Source: Alphaproteobacteria bacterium
GTDB taxonomy: Bacteria > Pseudomonadota > Alphaproteobacteria > Micropepsales > Micropepsaceae
DNA: 64,000 bases
Assembly: GCA_028871345.1 (NCBI GenBank)
Contig: JAGWNK010000001.1
Coordinates: 186,001-250,000, forward strand
Direction of reading: 5' to 3'
Positions within the stretch are counted from its first letter, which is position 1; each line of letters starts with the position of its first letter. Positions 34,468 to 43,268 of the stretch are shown here, piece by piece. The position numbers were made by a program, and so were the translations under genes. The notes beneath the pieces are model-generated. The model did not search any database. It saw only the letters and a program-made list of their open reading frames with translations, and was not told the origin of the DNA.

Positions 34468-35024
34468 GACAGCCTGTCTTCCCGGCGCGGACCGCTCTCT
34501 TCGGGCGCATGAAGAGCATGGCGAAGCTTGTCCAGCGCCATGCGCGTTGCGCGGTTGAACGGGCCGCGCAGGTTTCGCGGCAGGCCGAGCACGGTCGAAG
34601 GATCGAGTTCTGCGTTCTCTATGGCGTTGCGCAGGGCGAGCACCGCCCCGGTGTCGCCTTCGATCACCAGGTCGCGGGAGAAGAACAGTGCGTCGCCGTC
34701 ATAGGTCCCATCGATCATGCCGATCAGCACGAGAAGAGGCGCCGCGATACGCGCATCGTAGCCCGACGCCAGCTTGCGGCGCACGAGACGAACCGAGGGC
34801 TGCTCCTGGCCCGGCGTCATCAGAAAGACGAACGGGCAGTCCACGGGATCGATGGCGAAGGTCCGCCCCGCGTGTTCGCCCAGTCGAGAGGCGAATGACG
34901 GGCGCGCGGCCAGGGCGTTGGCCAGCAGGTGTCGCCCCGCTATCTCCAGCGGAAACAGCGGAAGAATCCCTGCCGCATGGGAAACAACGGGAGGCAGAGC
35001 CCCGCGCATGTTGGAATGATCCAT
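34464..35024 (-). CDS. ubiT: UbiT, SCP2-domain accessory factor of anaerobic ubiquinone synthesis
   Basis: 186 residues with an SCP2 sterol-carrier-like domain (GRTFAIDPVDCPFVFLM, LASGYDARIAAPLLVLIGMI, LFFSRDLVIEGDTGAVLALR) thought to present hydrophobic ubiquinone precursors. First gene of ubiTUV. The gap to its right (35025-35146) has no FNR/FixK box that I can see. Confidence 0.9.
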   Translation of the reverse strand: MDHSNMRGALPPVVSHAAGILPLFPLEIAGRHLLANALAARPSFASRLGEHAGRTFAIDPVDCPFVFLMTPGQEQPSVRLVRRKLASGYDARIAAPLLVLIGMIDGTYDGDALFFSRDLVIEGDTGAVLALRNAIENAELDPSTVLGLPRNLRGPFNRATRMALDKLRHALHAPEESGPRREDRLS

Positions 35025-35146
35025 CGTTCCGCTCGAATTTTAGGCCGGCGCGCCAACCCCTCCTAAGGGACGCGCTGGCGCATGACGGATTTGTCGCGGG
35101 AAAATCGAGAAGCCGGAACGCGACGGATTGACACGCAGTAGCAACA

Positions 35147-35386
35147 TTATGTGCGGACAAGCGAGGGAGCGATGCCGAATACGAGCATGATCGTTCCGCC
35201 CACCCCGAAAAGCGTGGCTTATGACCACAAAATTCTTGAGGTCATGATACCCAGTACGGCAACCATCGCGTCGCCGCGGGAACGGTCCATGACGATCTGG
35301 CCCACCATCAGGAAGGTCAGCCCGGGAACCAATGCCGTCGGCACGCCGACCATGGCCGGCGAAACCAGGGACACCATCGACGTCAC
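35147..35386 (-). pseudogene. Small two-helix membrane protein interrupted by an in-frame TAA
   Basis: GTG at 35386 overlaps the stop of the NIPSNAP gene (GTGA), with GAGG upstream. The frame encodes one long hydrophobic part (VSLVSPAMVGVPTALVPGLT, FLMVGQIV), then DRSRGDAMVAVLGIM and a TAA at 35219-35221. The same frame continues in coding style (ATLFGVGGTIMLVFGIAPSL) to a second TAA at 35147. Without the first TAA it would be a 79-residue protein with two to three hydrophobic helices. The family is not recognised. The short 55-residue product may still be made. Confidence 0.55.
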
Positions 35387-36057
35387 CGCGACACCCTCAG
35401 CTTCGAGCGTGGCGTCGGCGACAGCCTCAGGGTCAGCGGATATTCGAGCAGGCTGGAGAGGAATTCCGCCGGCAACGGCGGCGCAGCCGCCATCCGGCGC
35501 GCAAACCAAACCACGACGTTCTCCGCTTCGCGAACCGGCAGACGGGGAAAATTGTTGGACGCGTATTCCGTGGCAAACCACGCCAGCACGGCATCCCCCG
35601 AGTCTTCCAGCTTCGGGAGAATATTACGCTCGACCTCGGCAATCGTCGGCTCCTCAATCTTCTGCTTGAACCGGCAGATCGTCGCCGTGAGGACGCCCTG
35701 CGCGGCCTGCCCCAGGGGCGGGCGCTGCGCGTTAAGGTCAAAGCCCGCATAGGGACGAGCCGGACGCAGCAGGAGCACATTGTCCGAATCCAGCATAGTC
35801 GCGTTCGCCGCCTCTCGGTGGGCCTTCCACACGGGACCGTCATAGAAGGCCGCCAGCGCCTGTCCCCGTGTCGTCATGTCGGCGAAGCCTCGCAGCCAGA
35901 CGAAGCGGTCGGCGACGTCGAGATCGCGGAACTGACCGATGACGTCGCAGCCGCATGCCTCTTGACTCTCCAGGAACTCCCGGTCGAACAGCGAGATCAA
36001 CGACTCCCGCATTCCGGGTTTCAAGGTGTACTGACGCAATTCCACGACGTTGTTCAT
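35383..36057 (-). CDS. NIPSNAP-family protein
   Basis: 224 residues from ATG 36057. The ferredoxin-like NIPSNAP repeat is clear at the start (VVELRQYTLKPGMRESLISL, FDREFLESQEACGCDVIGQF) and includes VWLRGFADMTTRGQALAAFY. Function of bacterial members is unknown. Its start overlaps the stop of the upstream gene by 4 bases (ATGA) and its stop overlaps the small membrane ORF, so the three are one operon. Confidence 0.87.
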   Translation of the reverse strand: MNNVVELRQYTLKPGMRESLISLFDREFLESQEACGCDVIGQFRDLDVADRFVWLRGFADMTTRGQALAAFYDGPVWKAHREAANATMLDSDNVLLLRPARPYAGFDLNAQRPPLGQAAQGVLTATICRFKQKIEEPTIAEVERNILPKLEDSGDAVLAWFATEYASNNFPRLPVREAENVVVWFARRMAAAPPLPAEFLSSLLEYPLTLRLSPTPRSKLRVSR

Positions 36058-36617
36058 TGCCTGAAATCCATGACCCAGTTGGTCTCCCAGCTCTTGCCGC
36101 CGTCGACGGAGAAGGCCTGCTCCCAGCGCGGCGTCGGCGTGTCGATGCGCGTCCACAGGAAGCGAACCTTGATCGGCCGGCCGTTGAAGGTGTCGTCGCC
36201 GTAGAAGGTCCCGACGCGGTCCTTGAAACTGCCGGCCATGGGGGGATCGGATTTCGTCGGCGTGCGGCCGTCGAACCACCACACAAACCATTGCCTGCTC
36301 TTGGGATCGTAGGTGCGCAGCGTCGCCGCGCGATAGGTCCCGGACGGCAGCTCGATGACGTTGTCATCGATCGTGCCGTCGCCGCCCAGGATGTAGTGCA
36401 GCGTGCTGGTGCCCTCGAAGTCTTCCCATTCGTGGCTGCCGGCAAGGCGTGCCTTCAGACGATGATGATGGACCTTCCAGTTACCGACAATGAAATCGAA
36501 GTCGTGCTTGTGCATGGCATCCTCCGTTGACGTGCTGACGGTCGCGCTGCCGGCGGCGTACGCCGGCAGGCATAGCGCTGCAGCAACGGCAATCCCGGCC
36601 AGGGCCGTTCTGAACAT
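36054..36617 (-). CDS. Exported DUF1579-like protein
   Basis: 187 residues with a signal peptide (ALAGIAVAAALCLPAYA). The mature part begins HKHDFDFIVGNWKVHHHRLK, then EWEDFEGTSTLHYILGGDGT, the W...G.W and LGG pattern of DUF1579/lipocalin-like beta-barrel proteins, and many tryptophans near WFVWWFDGR. The substrate is unknown. It heads the operon with the NIPSNAP gene and is divergent from a YafY-type regulator that may control it. Confidence 0.7.
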   Translation of the reverse strand: MFRTALAGIAVAAALCLPAYAAGSATVSTSTEDAMHKHDFDFIVGNWKVHHHRLKARLAGSHEWEDFEGTSTLHYILGGDGTIDDNVIELPSGTYRAATLRTYDPKSRQWFVWWFDGRTPTKSDPPMAGSFKDRVGTFYGDDTFNGRPIKVRFLWTRIDTPTPRWEQAFSVDGGKSWETNWVMDFRQ

Positions 36618-36663
36618 GGGCGTCTCCTCCGCAATGGCGGTTTGAGTTCTAATGGGATAAACA

Positions 36664-36678
36664 TGTCAACGAATGTCA
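36664..36678. promoter_or_regulatory. Direct repeat TGTCA-N5-TGTCA between divergent genes
   Basis: TGTCA at 36664-36668 and 36674-36678, one helical turn apart, 47 bases upstream of the exported-protein gene and 24 bases before the preferred start of the WYL regulator. A plausible operator for that regulator; if the regulator began at ATG 36663 the repeat would be coding. Confidence 0.35.
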
Positions 36679-36701
36679 TGTATTTCCCGTGGATTGAAAA
36701 A

Positions 36702-37712
36702 ATGTTGGCAAGCCGGCTTCTATCCATCCTGATGCTGCTGCAGACCCGCGGCCGGATGTCCGCGCCGGAACTTGCAGATGAGTTCGAAGTTTCCGTCCGC
36801 ACGATCCATCGCGACATCGACCAACTGAGCGCGGCCGGCATCCCCGTCTACGCCGACCGCGGGAGGTTCGGCGGGTTCCAACTGCTCGGCGGCTACCGAA
36901 CCAGATTGACGGGCCTGACGGCGCCGGAAGCGGAGACGCTGCTCATGGCTGGCCTGCCCGGACCGGCAGCCGAGATGGGTATCGCCGATCTCCTGTCGGC
37001 TGCGCGGCTGAAACTGATGGCGGCGATGCCGGCGGGCGCGCAGGCGGAGCGTATCGCGGCACGGTTCCATCTCGACCCGGCCGGCTGGTTCCGCGCCTCG
37101 GAAAGCGTACCTCTGCTGCCCGTCGTGGCCCGTGCGGTGTGGAGCGAACGCCGGATGCGCATGGCCTACCGCTCAGGCGGCGCATTGCAGCCGCGGGAGG
37201 TCGCCCCTCTCGGTATGGTGCTGAAAGGAGGCCTCTGGTATCTTGTTGCGTTGCGCGGCGGCACGATTCGCACCTATCGCGTCGCCAGCATTGCCGAAGC
37301 GGACATCCTCGAAAAATCCTTCAATCGGCCCAAGGGTTTCGATCTCGCGGCTCATTGGACCGCCTCATCGCGGGCATTCGAGCGGGAGTCCTATCGCGAG
37401 AAAGCGGTCGTGCGCCTGTCGCCGGAGGGGCGACGGTGGATCGGACTTCTCGGCTCCCATGTGGCGCAGTCCGTCAACGACACAGCACGACCGGCCAAAA
37501 AAGGTTGGATCGAATGCGAAGTGCCGCTGGAATCACTGTCCATCGGCATCCGCGAACTGATGCGACTTGGTCCTCATGTTGAGGTCCTGGCGCCCGAGAC
37601 GCTTCGCGTCCAGATGGCACAGACCCTGCAGCAGATGCAGGCGCTTTACGCAGACGATTTGTCCGACCGAAAGCGCTCGCCCCGAAAGCGCCCTGCGCGC
37701 GACAGAGATTGA
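36702..37712 (+). CDS. YafY-type WYL-domain transcriptional regulator
   Basis: 336 residues from ATG 36702. N-terminal HTH_11 (LASRLLSILMLLQTRGRMSA, FEVSVRTIHRDIDQLSAAGI), then the WYL effector domain (GMVLKGGLWYLVALRGGTIR, TYRVASI) and a C-terminal extension. It is divergent from the DUF1579/NIPSNAP operon, the typical arrangement for a regulator of its neighbour. A start at 36663 is also possible. Confidence 0.88.
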   Translation: MLASRLLSILMLLQTRGRMSAPELADEFEVSVRTIHRDIDQLSAAGIPVYADRGRFGGFQLLGGYRTRLTGLTAPEAETLLMAGLPGPAAEMGIADLLSAARLKLMAAMPAGAQAERIAARFHLDPAGWFRASESVPLLPVVARAVWSERRMRMAYRSGGALQPREVAPLGMVLKGGLWYLVALRGGTIRTYRVASIAEADILEKSFNRPKGFDLAAHWTASSRAFERESYREKAVVRLSPEGRRWIGLLGSHVAQSVNDTARPAKKGWIECEVPLESLSIGIRELMRLGPHVEVLAPETLRVQMAQTLQQMQALYADDLSDRKRSPRKRPARDRD

Positions 37713-37754
37713 TGCCCTGCAGCGGCTGCCGCCCCTAGAAAGAGACGCGCACCG

Positions 37755-37910
37755 TCAGCAAAGACCAGATGCAAGCTCTTCCCAAACGTAGTCGGCGATC
37801 GCGGCGGCATCGTTGAGCGGCAAACAGCGACGGGTGACCGTCAACGCGGGGTCGTCCGTCGCTACCGCCAGTGGGACATGCATGAGTCCCGCGTTCGAGG
37901 CGCTCCTCAC
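37755..37910 (-). CDS. Possible 51-codon ORF coupled to the GH2 gene
   Basis: GTG at 37910 overlaps the TGA of the GH2 gene (GTGA). It reads ...MHVPLAVATDDPALTVTRRC and ends DYVWEELASGLC, with TGA at 37755. No family recognised and no independent Shine-Dalgarno; the coupling geometry is the only support. Confidence 0.25.
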   Translation of the reverse strand: MRSASNAGLMHVPLAVATDDPALTVTRRCLPLNDAAAIADYVWEELASGLC

Positions 37911-40429
37911 AGCACGGATGGCCTGGACCGAGCGGACCTCGTCCGGATGGTGAGTGTCGTTGACCTGAGCAAGGAAGAGGAGCCTCCGCCCGGCGTGGCC
38001 TCGATGCGGATGACGCCGTTTCGTTTCGTCGACTGCACGATAACCTGCGCCAAGCCGTTGAAGAGCGAGCGCTTTGGCCCCTTATCGCTCTCCTGGCAAT
38101 TGGGGTCACCGTTGCCGACGCCGATCAGCTTTCCCGGCCCTGAGACATGGAACGCGACCTTGTCATTCGCCGTGGGCACCGGCCGTCCGCCGCGGTCCAG
38201 CGCTTCCACCTTGAGAATCGCGATGTCTTCGCCGTCCGCAGCGATCTCGTAGCGGTCCGCAGTCAGGCGCAACATCTCGGCGGACCCGACTGTTTCGCGC
38301 TTCTGCGTCAGGACGAGTTCGCCTTTCTTGAAGGCTCGGGCTTCGATTTCACCAGGCTCGTAGGTCACCTTCCACTGGACGTGACCGAAACGCGGCACAG
38401 CCTGCCGGCCCACGCTCCGGCCGTTGACCAAGAGTTCCACTTCCTCGAGGTTGGAATAGGCCCATATCGCGACCTCCTGGCCCTCCCTCCAATTCCAGTG
38501 GGGGAAGACGTGCAACGACGGCTCCGGCCGCCACCAGGCCCTGTAATAATGGAAGTAGTCCTTCGGGAAGCCGCACATGTCGACGATGCCGAACTGCGAG
38601 TTGATGGAGGGCCAGCCATAGGGCGTGGGCTCGCCGCGATAATCAAAGCCCGTCCAGGCGAAGCCACCCGCCTCCCAGTCGCGCGTGCCGTAGAACGTCC
38701 ACCACGCTTCGGGGGTCTCGCCCCAATCGACGACGCCGTCATAGCAGTTCACGGTGTTGCGTTTCGGATCGGTGGTGTACTCGCCACGCGTCGAGACAGC
38801 GCTGGATGTCTCCGATCCGAAGATGGGGCGCGTGGGATGCTCCTTGTGATAGGCATCGGGGAATTCCAGGTGGTAGTTGAAGCCGATGACGTCGAGCGCC
38901 TCGGAGACGCCCTTCTCGTTATCGCCATTGACCGCCGCCGATACGACGCGCGTCGGATCCAGCTCATGGCAGCGGCGGACCATATCGGCAGCGATCATTG
39001 CACCTTGCTCCGCCATCTTGTCCCGCAACAGCCACTCTTCGTTGCCAATTGACCAGATTATGACCGACGGCGAATTGCGGTAGCGCTTAACCATCGTTTC
39101 GAGTTGCGCCATCCCTTCCGGATTGGAGCTCATCAGGCGCGTTTCGCACATCATCATCACGCCCATGCGATCGCAGGCCTCGACCCATTCCGGCGTCGGC
39201 ATATTGTGTGACGTGCGCACGGCGTTGCACCCCATGTCTCGCAGCACGGAAAGGCGGAACGCTTGCAGGCGATCAGGCAGGGCGGCCCCCACGCCGGCGT
39301 GGTCTTGGTGATTGCAGGTGCCTTGGATCTTCAGCGGCTTGCCGTTGAGGAAGAAACCCTTGTCGGCATCGAATACGGCAGTCCGCACGCCGAACGCGAT
39401 TTTCTCGCCGTCTCGTATCTTCCCGCCCGTCTCAACGCTGACCAGCGCGGTGTAGAGGTTCGGCGCGTCGACGGACCACAAGCGCGGATCGGCGAGCGTC
39501 GTCGACGCGGCAAAATCGGCCGCTCCATATGCCGCAACCGCCTGTACGGGCGATTGCGCGGTGGCGACAGTGGCGCCCGCGGAATCCTGGATCGCCCACA
39601 CGACCCGGGCGCTGACCGGCTCCGGTCCTTCGTTCTGCACGACTGTGGCCAGGGCAAGGCTCGCGGCGGCACCATTCAGCGTCGACCGCACGGTGCTCTC
39701 CCACCGTCCGAGATGCACCGGGTCCAACTTGGTGAGCCAGACGTGGCGATAAATGCCCGCGCCTTCGTAAAACCAGCCATCGCCGAAGCTCGCATCCGCG
39801 CGCACCACGACATAGTTCTTGGCGCCGTAGGCCAGGAAGTCAGTGATATCGAAACGGAATGGAGCGTAACCGTTGTCGTTGCGGCCGACGAAGCAACCAT
39901 TGACGAACACGATCACATCGCGAAAGGCGCCATCAAACTCGATCCAGATGCGGCGTCCGCGGTCACTCTCGGGGATGTCGAATGCCCGCCGATACCAGCC
40001 GATGCTGGTCTCTGGATAGCGGCGCCCGAGCGGCTTGTAGCCATGCGAACGCAGTTCACTGTCGCCGCCTTTGGTATCGCCGTCCACGAAGGGCAATTCC
40101 ACCGCCCAATCATGCGGCAGATCGAGCGGGCGCCAGGCCGAATCATCGAAGCCGGCCTTGGCAAATTTGAAATCCCCGGTCTTGGAGAAGTCGCCTTGAC
40201 CGAGTCCAAAGCCCAAGTCCCTCGACGGGTCGCTTCCGTTGCCGAACGTGAACTTCCAATCGAAGTCGAACAGAAGCTGCTCGCGCGGTAGAAGGGCGGC
40301 GCTGGCCTGGTCGCGGCCGGAGCGTGGTTCGCTGGATGGAGAGCTGGCCCAGGCGGAATTCCCCAGAAGAGCGGGCGCGGACACGGAAAGCCCGGAGGCA
40401 ACGAAGATTCGGCGCGTGATGTCGGACAT
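37907..40429 (-). CDS. GH2 family beta-galactosidase-type glycosidase, exported
   Basis: 840 residues. Tat-type leader (DITRRIFVASGLSVSAPALL). Then the GH2 sugar-binding domain (LPHDWAVELPF, SIGWYRRAFDIPESDRGRRI), an immunoglobulin-like domain and the TIM barrel. The acid/base Glu is in WSIGNEEWLL (about residue 462) and the nucleophile Glu in FGSETSSAV (about 539). C-terminal DUF4982-type domains follow. The likely activity is beta-galactosidase; beta-glucuronidase or another GH2 activity is possible. It follows the GH127 gene on the same strand after 173 bases. Confidence 0.9.
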   Translation of the reverse strand: MSDITRRIFVASGLSVSAPALLGNSAWASSPSSEPRSGRDQASAALLPREQLLFDFDWKFTFGNGSDPSRDLGFGLGQGDFSKTGDFKFAKAGFDDSAWRPLDLPHDWAVELPFVDGDTKGGDSELRSHGYKPLGRRYPETSIGWYRRAFDIPESDRGRRIWIEFDGAFRDVIVFVNGCFVGRNDNGYAPFRFDITDFLAYGAKNYVVVRADASFGDGWFYEGAGIYRHVWLTKLDPVHLGRWESTVRSTLNGAAASLALATVVQNEGPEPVSARVVWAIQDSAGATVATAQSPVQAVAAYGAADFAASTTLADPRLWSVDAPNLYTALVSVETGGKIRDGEKIAFGVRTAVFDADKGFFLNGKPLKIQGTCNHQDHAGVGAALPDRLQAFRLSVLRDMGCNAVRTSHNMPTPEWVEACDRMGVMMMCETRLMSSNPEGMAQLETMVKRYRNSPSVIIWSIGNEEWLLRDKMAEQGAMIAADMVRRCHELDPTRVVSAAVNGDNEKGVSEALDVIGFNYHLEFPDAYHKEHPTRPIFGSETSSAVSTRGEYTTDPKRNTVNCYDGVVDWGETPEAWWTFYGTRDWEAGGFAWTGFDYRGEPTPYGWPSINSQFGIVDMCGFPKDYFHYYRAWWRPEPSLHVFPHWNWREGQEVAIWAYSNLEEVELLVNGRSVGRQAVPRFGHVQWKVTYEPGEIEARAFKKGELVLTQKRETVGSAEMLRLTADRYEIAADGEDIAILKVEALDRGGRPVPTANDKVAFHVSGPGKLIGVGNGDPNCQESDKGPKRSLFNGLAQVIVQSTKRNGVIRIEATPGGGSSSLLRSTTLTIRTRSARSRPSVL

Positions 40430-40480
40430 GAACGACCCCTTGGAGACTTTGCGGGCCTTCGCCCGCCCAACCGTAGTGAT

Positions 40481-40491
40481 TTGTATGACAA
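40481..40491. promoter_or_regulatory. Short palindrome TTGTATGACAA upstream of the GH2 gene
   Basis: TTGT-ATG-ACAA, 52 bases upstream of the GH2 start. The TTGT...ACAA form is typical of FadR-type GntR operators but differs from the four TATAC-GTATA sites in this region, so it may bind another factor or be chance. Confidence 0.25.
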
Positions 40492-40602
40492 CTTCAGCGC
40501 TCCGGCCAGATGTCGCATGACCCCACTCGACAAGAGGCTTGTCGTCTGTAGAGCAAGACCCGGCCGTACCGGCTACAACCTTAGAGGATGGTCCCGAGCG
40601 CG

Positions 40603-42987
40603 CTAAGATGCCGAGGAGAGGGTATAGAGGCGGACGCCGAATACCGGCCCTGCCGTCTTTCCGTTCTTTGGATCGAAGCGCACCGTTATCTTCTGCTTGC
40701 TCTTGGCGAGGACTTCGGGGATCGGATACTCGACGTCGATCCAAGTGCCGGGCCTGCTGCCCGTGAGCGTCACCGTAGCGATCACCGTGCCGTCAACGGA
40801 AATGGTGAAATCGCGGTTCACCTCTGACCCCCAATAGGTCACACCGAGTGCAAGGGGCCCGGCAGATCCTCCGTCCCGCGTTGCCTTCATGTCGAACGCC
40901 AAGTAGCCGCCCCACCGCGCGTCGCGACCGTTGCGCCCCCGATAGACAACAGGATACGAGAGGGTGGATTGCAGATTGTGGTCGCGCTCGGCCGGCACAT
41001 CGCCCAAATGCATGACGTCCAGCGAGCGCGCCGCAAGATCATTCAGTCGCGCCTGCTCAGCCATGTACGCCGCCTGAGCCGCCTTCCAGCCGCTTTCGCT
41101 GTAGCGGTTGAAATAGATGGCGCAACGCCGATCGTACTGTGCATAGAACGGCTTGAAGATGAGATCGGCCGGTCGCGCGATGCCGGTGCTGCGGTATATT
41201 CCATCCGCCACTGATACCGGCGCGAACCCGGCCAGCAGATCCTCGCCGACGAGTGCGGGCGCGACGCCATCGAATGGCTTGTCGGCCGGAGCCAGGTCGG
41301 CGGCCATCACCATCGAGCCGCGCAAAACCGCGACGACCTTGTCGTCGCCCGACGGCGATTCCAGGCGAAGCCGGAGCGGCAGATCAAGAGTCACGAGGTC
41401 GCCTGCCCGCCATTTCCTATGGATGAGCACGTAGCCGCGCTGAGGCCCGGCGGTCACCGGCTCACCGTTGACCGCAACGCTCGCCCCCTGCGCCCAGGCT
41501 GGGATGCGCAGCGCGACACCAAATCGCTTGGGCCGGACAAGGCGCGCGAGTCTCAGCCCAACATGACCTTCATAAGGATAGCGCGTATCGATCTCCAAGG
41601 TCGCGCCATGATGCCACGCCACCGTCGATGGGATGTAAAGGTTGACAAACAACGTGTCGCGCGATTGCCAGAAGATTGAATCGCCATGCTTGGAATGGCT
41701 TTCCATGCCCGTCAGCACGCAGCACCAGAAATCGTCATTCGGCGTTGAGTACTCGCGTTTGGCGCCCGACATCATCGGCGTCATGTAAGTGAACACGCCA
41801 GTCGCGGGATTGTGCGCCGCCAAGATGTGATTCAAGTGTGTGCGCTCGTAGTAATCGAACAGAGCGCCATCGGGGCTCCGGCCAAACAGATGGCGCGTCA
41901 GCTTCAGCATGTTGTAGCTGGCGCAATGCTCGCAAGTCTGCTCGCTGATGTGCTGGGCGACGGTGTCCGGTTCGAAAAAATATTCGCGGTCGCCGTTACC
42001 GCCGATCACGAAGCTGTGGTGATGCGCGACCCTTTCCCAGAAGAAACGGGAACCCGCCGCATATGGCCGCGCGCGCCCGCCGACTTCGGAGAGGCGCGCC
42101 ATCCCGACGATCTTTGGAATCTGGGTGTTGGCGTGGGTGTTGGCGAGCACGTCCTCGCCGTTGATGACCGGATCGAGACTGCGGTTGTCGTAGATGCGCT
42201 CCGAAAGGCGCAGCCAACGACGGCTGCCGGTGCGGGCGTAGAGTTCGGCAAAGCTCTCGTTGAGCCCCCCGTACTCGCAGGCCAGAACCTGCTGCACTTG
42301 ATCGTCATTCAAGGCGGCGAAGACTTTGTCTATGAAACCAGCGAACCCGACGGCGATGGCCAGCGCTTCGTCGCTGTCCGCCAGCGCGTTGGCGTCGAGC
42401 AGCCCCGCGAAGATCTTATGGACGTTGTAGAGCGGCGACCAGGCTCCATTGAGGTCGAAACTGCCCGACGCAATGTCGCCTGCCGTGATTTCGGCGAATA
42501 TTTCCTTGCCGTCGACGATCGTGCCGTCCTTCCGCTTGCGCATGAAGCCGGCGCAATAGCCGTCGCCCCGCGCCTTCTGCACGCGCGTCAAGACGGAAAC
42601 GATATAGTCGATCCGCCGCTTGCATTCCGTGTCGCCGGTTTGCGCATGCATCAGGGACAAGGCGCTCAAGTAGTGTCCGGCCCCCTCACCTGCGATAGTC
42701 TCGGATTCCCAGCCCCCGTAGGACGCGCCATTCACCGGCAAGCCGGCGAATTTGCAGTAGTTGTGCAGGAAGCGATCGGCGGACAGCGACAAGAGGTACT
42801 TCAGGTTCGATTCGACCGCTGCCAGATAAGGCGACGGACGCAAGCGCACGTTCTTCAGCGGCACGGGCTCTGCGGATATCGGCAGGTTGGCGGCGAGAAC
42901 CGGCGATCCCACAAAGGCCAAGGCTGCGCCGATGGCGGCACTTTCCAGAAGCGCGCGCCGGTTGGGTTCAAGGATGCGCGAACGCAT
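40603..42987 (-). CDS. GH127-type beta-L-arabinofuranosidase, exported
   Basis: 794 residues with an N-terminal export signal (RRALLESAAIGAALAFVGSP). The (alpha/alpha)6 barrel of the former DUF1680 family is clear: WESETIAGEGAGHYLSALSL, VHKIFAGLLDANALA, then the zinc/nucleophile centre with Glu and Cys in TCEHCASYNMLKLTRHLF and two Cys in DDFWCCVLTGMESHSKHGDS. A C-terminal beta-sandwich extension of about 150 residues follows. Characterised GH127 enzymes release L-arabinofuranose beta-linked in hydroxyproline arabinosides of plant extensin. A GntR operator copy sits 37 bases upstream. Confidence 0.92.
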   Translation of the reverse strand: MRSRILEPNRRALLESAAIGAALAFVGSPVLAANLPISAEPVPLKNVRLRPSPYLAAVESNLKYLLSLSADRFLHNYCKFAGLPVNGASYGGWESETIAGEGAGHYLSALSLMHAQTGDTECKRRIDYIVSVLTRVQKARGDGYCAGFMRKRKDGTIVDGKEIFAEITAGDIASGSFDLNGAWSPLYNVHKIFAGLLDANALADSDEALAIAVGFAGFIDKVFAALNDDQVQQVLACEYGGLNESFAELYARTGSRRWLRLSERIYDNRSLDPVINGEDVLANTHANTQIPKIVGMARLSEVGGRARPYAAGSRFFWERVAHHHSFVIGGNGDREYFFEPDTVAQHISEQTCEHCASYNMLKLTRHLFGRSPDGALFDYYERTHLNHILAAHNPATGVFTYMTPMMSGAKREYSTPNDDFWCCVLTGMESHSKHGDSIFWQSRDTLFVNLYIPSTVAWHHGATLEIDTRYPYEGHVGLRLARLVRPKRFGVALRIPAWAQGASVAVNGEPVTAGPQRGYVLIHRKWRAGDLVTLDLPLRLRLESPSGDDKVVAVLRGSMVMAADLAPADKPFDGVAPALVGEDLLAGFAPVSVADGIYRSTGIARPADLIFKPFYAQYDRRCAIYFNRYSESGWKAAQAAYMAEQARLNDLAARSLDVMHLGDVPAERDHNLQSTLSYPVVYRGRNGRDARWGGYLAFDMKATRDGGSAGPLALGVTYWGSEVNRDFTISVDGTVIATVTLTGSRPGTWIDVEYPIPEVLAKSKQKITVRFDPKNGKTAGPVFGVRLYTLSSAS

Positions 42988-43023
42988 GAAGCAAGGCCTC
43001 CGCCCAACTTGCGGTGCAGTTGA

Positions 43024-43034
43024 TATACTGTATA
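43024..43034. promoter_or_regulatory. GntR operator copy A, upstream of the GH127 gene
   Basis: TATAC-T-GTATA, a perfect 5+1+5 palindrome inside GATATACTGTATACGAT. It is 37 bases upstream of the GH127 start. Same core as copies B, C and D. Confidence 0.75.
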
Positions 43035-43230
43035 CGATTAGAGACCAAAGCAAGACTTTGCGTGTTCACGGGACCCGATCGGACTGCCGAAGGGAGAGGC
43101 ATGAGCTGCGCGAGCTGTCGCTCTCTGGTCGAATCACCGATCGTCATGGAGGTCCCGAAGAAAATAGATCAGCCGCACGATTTGTCGCCCTGCCCTCAAA
43201 CCTTCCTGTGCAACGTGGCCTGGCTCTCTG

Positions 43231-43241
43231 TATAATGTATA
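43231..43241. promoter_or_regulatory. GntR operator copy B, upstream of gntR
   Basis: TATAA-T-GTATA (one mismatch to the palindrome) 28 bases before the gntR ATG, suggesting autoregulation. Confidence 0.65.
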
Positions 43242-43268
43242 TCATGCAGAAGTAGCGCAGGCAGCATA

